Below are positions 61,013 through 64,000 of a stretch of 64,000 bases of DNA, in pieces. This DNA is from Oscillospiraceae bacterium (GTDB taxonomy: Bacteria; Bacillota; Clostridia; Oscillospirales; Ruminococcaceae): NCBI GenBank assembly GCA_021769725.1, contig JAETSI010000007.1:57659-121658 (forward strand), read 5' to 3'. The translations under genes were made by a program, and so were the position numbers. Within the stretch, counting starts at the first letter, position 1. Each line of letters begins with the position of its first letter. The notes beneath the pieces are model-generated. The model saw only the letters and a program-made list of their open reading frames with translations. It had not been told where the DNA came from and searched no databases.

Positions 61013-61267
61013 TTAATCATCAAGCGATGCAAAGCCTATAAGAATTTCTAAGCGGTTATGCGTTCTTTTCAGCGATTCAAGCACAAGCCGCAGCGAACAA
61101 TCTAAATTATCAGTCTCAACGGTTGCAGGGGAAATATTAGCAGACGCATCTTTTACATATTGCATTACAGCGCATATTTGTGCCAACTCATAGCGGATAT
61201 CGTCCAGATTATAATCAAGATCGTTATTGACCTCATTGTTTAATTTGTTAAATTCTGCTTGTATCAT
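61013..61267 (-). CDS. Small hypothetical protein of the element (84 residues)
   Basis: Not recognised. It is acidic and helical by appearance, with long leucine-spaced helices (YELAQICAVMQYVKDA; LRLVLESLKRTHNRLEILIG). It overlaps the preceding gene by four bases (ATGA), so it is translationally coupled in a three-gene minus-strand operon. Codon use is like that of neighbours. Confidence 0.65.
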   Translation of the reverse strand: MIQAEFNKLNNEVNNDLDYNLDDIRYELAQICAVMQYVKDASANISPATVETDNLDCSLRLVLESLKRTHNRLEILIGFASLDD

Positions 61268-61506
61268 GCGTTCTTCTCCTTTTTTAGCCGTTTCTCAGAA
61301 GCCGTATAGCCGTTTCTGAATGCAGCTCTTTCATAAGCCGCAAGCATGGAACTTAATGCCATATCAGCCTTTATGCGCCTTTTGGTCTCCTCTCTGTCGT
61401 TTGGCAGATACTTATTACTGAAATCAATACGCATATCTAAATGCGCATCATCGTGTTCGGTTAAGGTTGAATCATAAATGCTGTCGATGTAGTCTTTTCT
61501 GCTCAT
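61264..61506 (-). CDS. Small hypothetical protein (80 residues), paralogue-like partner of the next gene
   Basis: Not recognised. KDYIDSIYDS near the start, DFSNKYLPN in the middle and AFRNGYTA near the end line up with KEFLINAMYDA, DFKKKYAPD and AFEVGFNTA in the gene encoded just upstream. The two therefore look like diverged duplicates. It is four-base coupled on both sides. Confidence 0.65.
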   Translation of the reverse strand: MSRKDYIDSIYDSTLTEHDDAHLDMRIDFSNKYLPNDREETKRRIKADMALSSMLAAYERAAFRNGYTASEKRLKKEKNA

Positions 61507-61781
61507 CTCATGCCACCTCCAATAAGAAGCTGAACGGCAGTATTGAAGCCGACTTCAAAAGCGTTCCGGATGTTTCCACATACAAGTTCGGTCAGATTTT
61601 CCGAAAACTTGGAATAAGCATCCGTGCTCGCTCCACGCTTGGACAACTCGTAATCGGGAGCATATTTCTTTTTAAAGTCGCTTTCAAGTTCGTTGCTTTC
61701 TTGGGTTTGAAACGGCGTTTGAGTGCCGTAATTCTCGTTTATAGCATCATACATAGCGTTTATCAAAAACTCTTTATTCAT
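61503..61781 (-). CDS. Small hypothetical protein (92 residues), first of the three-gene minus-strand operon
   Basis: Not recognised. The ATG at 61781 has GGAGG eight bases upstream and is preferred to the ATG at 61808. The latter is in frame but lies within the plus-strand promoter of the candidate RNA. It shares a spaced motif set with the 80-residue protein. Such paired short proteins of unknown function are common in clostridial mobile elements. Confidence 0.65.
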   Translation of the reverse strand: MNKEFLINAMYDAINENYGTQTPFQTQESNELESDFKKKYAPDYELSKRGASTDAYSKFSENLTELVCGNIRNAFEVGFNTAVQLLIGGGMR

Positions 61782-61801
61782 TAAATTTTCCTCCAAAACT
61801 G

Positions 61802-61830
61802 TTGACATTTCGGAGCAGGAGTGCTATAAT
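61802..61830 (+). promoter_or_regulatory. Consensus plus-strand promoter with flanking inverted repeat
   Basis: TTGACA (61802-61807) and TATAAT (61825-61830) are separated by 17 bases. The -10 is framed by TCGGAGCAGGAG and TCCTACTCCGA, an 11-12 base inverted repeat that could be an operator or a transcript stem. No plus-strand gene follows. Confidence 0.75.
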
Positions 61831-61836
61831 TAATAC

Positions 61837-61912
61837 AAATCCTACTCCGATAGGTGGTTGAGTGCCTTTACACGTTACTTTGGTCGGTGGCTGTGTAAGG
61901 CTCTTTTCTTTT
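61837..61912 (+). ncRNA. Candidate small RNA of about 75 nt
   Basis: A consensus promoter is followed, about 30 bases after the predicted start, by the hairpin GCCTTTACAC/GTGTAAGGC (one bulge) and TCTTTTCTTTT (61902-61912). There is no open reading frame between them. The terminator T tract abuts the stop codon of the convergent minus-strand gene at 61911. A short independently terminated RNA is the simplest reading; an attenuated leader or the remains of a lost gene are alternatives. Confidence 0.5.
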
Positions 61913-62186
61913 ATGCCACTGTAAAACGGCGGCTCTCTGTCTGCTTGACATACTGGTCGTACAGCTCCTTGTGAGTAGATTTGAACGCCGTTGTGTCGAA
62001 GCGGTTTGACTTGACCGTCTTGTATCTGATCTTGAACACGTCAACGTCAAGCTCCTCTGTGTTGCGCTTAGTCATTTCAGCTTTAAGCTCGTCCTTGATG
62101 CTGTCAAGCTCTGCCTGTGCTTCTGCGATAAGCGTTTCCAGTTCCTTAAGGCTTCTTACCTTTGCTAATAAATCCATTGTACTCAT
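61911..62186 (-). CDS. Phage-type small protein with coiled-coil start (91 residues)
   Basis: The first 45 residues form a likely coiled coil (LLAKVRSLKELETLIAEAQA). The second half contains VFKIRYKTVKSNRFDTTAFK and a final SRRFTV, a pattern I associate with small early proteins of clostridial phages and mobile elements whose function is unknown. Its promoter (TTGACT-17-TATAAT on the minus strand, 62247-62275) has operator O1 exactly in the spacer, so the small HTH protein encoded divergently should control it. Confidence 0.65.
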   Translation of the reverse strand: MSTMDLLAKVRSLKELETLIAEAQAELDSIKDELKAEMTKRNTEELDVDVFKIRYKTVKSNRFDTTAFKSTHKELYDQYVKQTESRRFTVA

Positions 62187-62252
62187 ATTCGTACCTCCAA
62201 TATTTTTTCAGCTTCGGAGCGTTTCCGCTTCCCTTACTGTAATTATATTATA

Positions 62253-62335
62253 GCACAAAGTTTAGTGCAAGTCAATATGCAAATCGCACAAAGTTCAGTG
62301 CTAAATCTTGTTTATTTTTGCACTTGATTTTGTGC
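62253..62335. promoter_or_regulatory. Three spaced operators between divergent promoters
   Basis: GCACAAAGTTTAGTGC (62253-62268), GCACAAAGTTCAGTGC (62286-62301) and GCACTTGATTTTGTGC (62320-62335) are GCAC-N8-GTGC palindromes. The third is the same consensus reversed. The first fills the spacer of the minus promoter and the third covers the -35 of the plus promoter. Confidence 0.82.
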
Positions 62336-62352
62336 ATAAAAGGTGCTATAAT
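62324..62352 (+). promoter_or_regulatory. Promoter of the small XRE gene
   Basis: TTGATT (62324-62329) and TATAAT (62347-62352) have a 17-base spacer and are overlapped by operator 3. The start codon is 60 bases downstream, with GGAAAGGAT as ribosome site. Confidence 0.75.
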
Positions 62353-62411
62353 TATAATGGGAAGTAGGGAGTATTATAAATTCAAGCTCCCACAGGAAAG
62401 GATTTGATATA

Positions 62412-62618
62412 ATGCCGATAAAATATGATAAGCTGTTTGAACTTTTGAAAGAAAAAGGCTGGAATACTACTCGAATCAGAAAAGAGGGGTTGATCGGACA
62501 AGGAACGCTCACAAACCTTAGAAACGGCACTGGTGGACTTGACCACAAAACCATTGCAAGAATATGCAAGGTGCTCAACTGCCAACCCGGAGACATAATG
62601 GAATATGAGGAAGATTAA
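62412..62618 (+). CDS. Small XRE-family (Cro/CI-type) regulator
   Basis: The 68-residue HTH protein (KYDKLFELLKEKGWNTTRIRKEGLIG, shown by its ends LFELLKEKGWNT and TLTNLRNG; LDHKTIARICKVLNCQPGDIMEY) belongs to the compact XRE group common in Firmicutes. With three matched palindromes between it and the divergent 91-residue gene, it most likely represses its own promoter and that gene. It is followed by the terminator hairpin GAGCAGG/CCTGCTC with TTTTTT (62684-62709). Confidence 0.85.
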   Translation: MPIKYDKLFELLKEKGWNTTRIRKEGLIGQGTLTNLRNGTGGLDHKTIARICKVLNCQPGDIMEYEED

Positions 62619-62624
62619 TATTTT

Positions 62625-62697
62625 ATTTTTCTGTTCGTGGTACATGGTACAAAAGGTACAAAAGGTCATTGCTGTAAAGAAAAGGAGCAGGAAAACC
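62625..62697 (+). repeat. Right arm of the inverted-repeat pair
   Basis: GTACATGGTACAAAAGG, then TACAAAAGGTCATTGCTGTA and AAAGGAGCAGG form the inverse of 60842-60913. A nine-base ACAAAAGGT step is duplicated only here. The arm ends in the terminator of the small XRE gene. Confidence 0.75.
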
Positions 62698-62713
62698 TGC
62701 TCTTTTTTATTTA

Positions 62714-62749
62714 ATACGTATTGACAAGATACGTATTATATGCTATAAT
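62714..62749 (+). promoter_or_regulatory. Promoter and operator of hicAB
   Basis: TTGACA (62721-62726) and TATAAT (62744-62749) are separated by 17 bases. Two ATACGTAT palindromes (62714-62721 and 62729-62736), 15 bases apart, flank the -35, the expected place for HicB to bind. Confidence 0.78.
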
Positions 62750-62771
62750 ATAGATGCAGGAGGGAAAAGCC

Positions 62772-62954
62772 ATGACTTTTAAAGAAATGGAGAAGCTGCT
62801 TAAAGCTGACGGTTGGATGTTAAAGGGCGCTGTAGGTTCACACTTTCAGTACATACACCCAACAAAAAGCGGAAAAGTAACAGTACCGAACCATAAGGGA
62901 GACATTCCCAAAGGTACAGCAAATTCAATCCTGAAGCAGGCGGGGCTGAAATAA
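62772..62954 (+). CDS. hicA: HicA-type mRNA interferase toxin
   Basis: HicA toxins have a small dsRBD-like fold and cleave mRNA using a conserved His. The 60-residue protein has the family pattern MTFKEMEKLLKADGWMLKGA, then GSHFQYIHP with catalytic H24, and VTVPNHKGDIPKGT. ATG 62772 follows AGGAGGG; the upstream in-frame ATG at 62754 overlaps that site. The antitoxin gene follows after 51 bases. Confidence 0.92.
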   Translation: MTFKEMEKLLKADGWMLKGAVGSHFQYIHPTKSGKVTVPNHKGDIPKGTANSILKQAGLK

Positions 62955-63005
62955 TGCCCTGCTCCTGCGTATAATATAAACGTAATACCAAAAGGAGTTG
63001 ATTCT

Positions 63006-63419
63006 ATGTTATCTGTTTATCCGGCTTGTTTCTACAAAGAAAAAGATGGCGGTTACTCAGTGATTTTTCCCGATCTGGGTCACCTTTCAACTTGCGGAGA
63101 AACTCTTGAAAACGCTCTTGAAATGGCTGTGGATTGTCTTGCAGGTTATCTGTACTCAGCCAAGCAGGAGGGCGAGAACGTGCCTGCTCCGTCCGAAATG
63201 AACTGCATTGATGTTGACAAGGAGTATGACGAATACGAGAGCGCATTTGTCAATATGGTGGCTGTCGATGTAGCCGAATATGCTAAAAAACATTTTGAAA
63301 AATCAGTCAAAAAAACCTTGACTATTCCCTCATGGCTCAACGAAGCTGCTGTTGCTAATAACGTGAATTTCTCTCAGGTTCTTCAATCGGCTCTTAAAGA
63401 ACAGCTTCACCTTAACTGA
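63006..63419 (+). CDS. hicB: HicB-type antitoxin
   Basis: The 137-residue protein has the RNase H-like HicB fold at the N-terminus (YPACFYKEKDGGYSVIFPDL, then TCGETLENALEMAVDCLAGYL, shown by its ends TCGETLENAL and AGYLYSA). A C-terminal ribbon-helix-helix segment follows (LTIPSWLNEAAVANNVNFSQVLQSAL, shown by LTIPSWLNEAA and FSQVLQSAL). It should bind HicA and, through the ribbon-helix-helix part, the ATACGTAT operators. AAAAGGAG precedes the ATG. Confidence 0.92.
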   Translation: MLSVYPACFYKEKDGGYSVIFPDLGHLSTCGETLENALEMAVDCLAGYLYSAKQEGENVPAPSEMNCIDVDKEYDEYESAFVNMVAVDVAEYAKKHFEKSVKKTLTIPSWLNEAAVANNVNFSQVLQSALKEQLHLN

Positions 63420-63430
63420 ATAGACGAAAA

Positions 63431-63466
63431 TAGGAGCAGGAAGCGCTTACCTGCTCCTATTTTTTG
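63431..63466 (+). terminator. Terminator of hicAB
   Basis: A ten-bp stem, TAGGAGCAGG/CCTGCTCCTA, is followed by TTTTTT. The same GGAGCAGG stem is used at 60842 and 62684. Confidence 0.9.
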
Positions 63467-63491
63467 TGCGCCATTTGTGCGCCATTGATAC
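63464..63491 (+). other. Putative integrase arm-binding repeats, right end
   Basis: TTGTGCGCCATTTGTGCGCC followed by ATTGATAC repeats the left-end motif in the same orientation. Further short AAGAAR repeats (63505-63535) follow toward attR. No gene lies between hicB and attR. Confidence 0.55.
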
Positions 63492-63599
63492 GACAGCGCA
63501 CAAGAAATCATAAGAAGTTATAAGAAGATGTATAAGCTAAAACGGCTATTTATAGGAGATTACAGGAAGATAAGAAACTTTATAAAAAGGACTTTTCTT

Positions 63600-63646
63600 C
63601 ACTGGCAGTGTGGGGGGCAGGGGGTCGAATCCCCTATGCTCCACCA
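63600..63646 (+). other. attR: partial copy of the tRNA-Ala 3' end
   Basis: It matches 54208-54254 in 45 of 47 positions and ends with CCACCA. The 5' half of the tRNA is absent, so this is an attachment-site remnant and not a functional tRNA. Confidence 0.9.
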
Positions 63647-63655
63647 ATGAAAAAA

Positions 63656-63696
63656 GCACTTAAACGACATAATATAGCCGTTTAAGTGCTTTTTTA
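63656..63696 (+). terminator. Displaced terminator of the tRNA operon (or of a neighbouring element)
   Basis: GCACTTAAACG pairs with CGTTTAAGTGC, followed by TTTTTT. It lies 10 bases after attR, where the tRNA terminator would stand before integration. Confidence 0.85.
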
Positions 63697-63752
63697 TTTA
63701 TTATGCAGTGTACGCAAAATTTCATAAAAATTCATCAAAATATCAACAGTAT

Positions 63753-63774
63753 GGGTGTCAAATAGGGTGTCAAA
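63753..63774 (+). repeat. Tandem GGGTGTCAAA motif right of attR
   Basis: GGGTGTCAAA occurs twice, 12 bases apart, at the same relative place as the TTGTGCGC pair in the left end of the element: att, hairpin terminator, then a double motif. It may be an arm site of another integrase. The stretch 63697-63850 has no gene apart from the next terminator. Confidence 0.4.
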
Positions 63775-63784
63775 AATCAGCTAT

Positions 63785-63825
63785 ACAACAAAACGCCGTC
63801 CCACATAAAGCAGGACGGCGTTTGT
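63785..63825 (-). terminator. Terminator of the gene entering from the right edge
   Basis: On the minus strand AAACGCCGTCC/GGACGGCGTTT forms an 11-bp stem followed by TGTTGT, about 25 bases after the stop codon at 63851. Confidence 0.75.
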
Positions 63826-63850
63826 CATAAGGATTTTCAAATGTATGGAT

Positions 63851-64000
63851 TCACTTTTCGGTCAACGTCCCCTGGTATGTAACCCCCTCGATAACAATAT
63901 TAACGTTCACAGATTTTTTAATCTGAGCAGCCATTCCAGTTCTGAACCCGTCATCATAAGTACTGCCCTCGCAGTTCGGAATCCCGGAGATCTCCGAAAC
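63851..64000 (-). CDS. C-terminal end of a hypothetical protein cut by the window edge
   Basis: The minus-strand frame is open from the right edge to TGA at 63851-63853, giving 49 residues (parts: NCEGSTYDDGFRTGMAAQIK and VNIVIEGVTYQGTLTEK). A terminator follows at the expected distance, which supports it as a real gene. The family is unknown. Whether it belongs to the chromosome or to a second integrated element cannot be told. Confidence 0.55.
   Translation of the reverse strand, partial: VSEISGIPNCEGSTYDDGFRTGMAAQIKKSVNVNIVIEGVTYQGTLTEK

Larger units (their letters stand above)
54208..63646. mobile_element. Integrated satellite-like element (about 9.4 kb) in tRNA-Ala
   Basis: It is bounded by the 47-bp tRNA-derived direct repeats. 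Integrase and XRE repressor genes point left. A small HTH gene, an excisionase-like gene, a P4-type primase-helicase and an ERCC4 nuclease point right; a small accessory block and HicAB follow. Both ends carry the 28-base TTGTGCGC-type double motif inside the att sites. There are no capsid, tail, terminase or conjugation genes. The order int-repressor | regulators-pri matches phage-inducible chromosomal islands; a decayed prophage or other integrative element is the alternative. Confidence 0.88.

Noticed and set aside
63600..63646. A second tRNA-Ala gene
   Set aside because: Only the 3' 47 bases are present, with mismatches in the T arm; the acceptor 5' strand and D arm are missing, so it is attR.

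Overview
The window looks like a low-to-moderate-GC Firmicutes chromosome of the Clostridia, most like a Ruminococcus or other Oscillospiraceae member (inference from gene content, GGAGG-type ribosome binding sites and TTGACA/TATAAT promoters with 17-bp spacers). Core evidence is the dnaG-rpoD pair, lexA, mreBCD-PBP2, spoVG, spoIVA and a SPOCS/LysM coat-type protein. The organism therefore carries an endospore programme and an elongasome. No species can be named from this sequence alone.

Layout. 1-11.9 kb: spoVG, then a plus-strand cell-wall and division block (murC, lexA, zapA, U32 protein, dut, DUF4321, mreB-mreC-mreD, PBP2, M23 peptidase). 12.3-19.3 kb: a less conserved stretch with a membrane protein of unknown function, VanZ, a ROK-like regulator, a broken AEC transporter, a zinc-ribbon membrane protein, a radical SAM protein and a frameshifted membrane gene. 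19.6-36.9 kb: mostly housekeeping (epimerase-tyrS, cca, a two-component system, a GGDEF/EAL protein, pfkA, an acyltransferase, phosphohexomutase, rpmE, YigZ, dGTPase, dnaG-rpoD). 37-50.4 kb: an EAL protein fused to a beta-helix-like tail, ychF-ttcA, a phosphoesterase, rlmB, a P-type-ATPase-like protein without its catalytic motif, an LCP enzyme, an ACT protein with homoserine dehydrogenase, and a PC4/YdbC protein. 50.7-53.9 kb: spoIVA and the SPOCS protein. 54.1-54.25 kb: tRNA-Ser(CGA) and tRNA-Ala(GGC).

54.2-63.65 kb: an integrated element of about 9.4 kb in the 3' end of tRNA-Ala, bounded by a 47-bp att duplication. It carries a tyrosine integrase and an XRE repressor running leftward. Running rightward are a small HTH protein, an excisionase-like protein, a P4-type primase-helicase and an ERCC4 nuclease. 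These are followed by a small accessory region with its own operator switch, a candidate small RNA, and a HicAB toxin-antitoxin module. There are no virion or conjugation genes, and the layout is that of a phage satellite (PICI-like). A second set of end features just right of attR suggests another element sits next to it.

The most unusual intergenic feature is a set of dispersed, hairpin-rich repeat families. Family C is about 160 bp with long terminal inverted repeats and a covarying TGTC-loop hairpin. Family A is the GGGGAC-end element. Family B is a hairpin cassette found nested inside both an A and a C copy. Family D is one copy beside spoIVA. Some copies supply the ribosome binding site or the stop codon of the adjacent gene. 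All functional calls come from reading the sequence and translated proteins; no database search was run.
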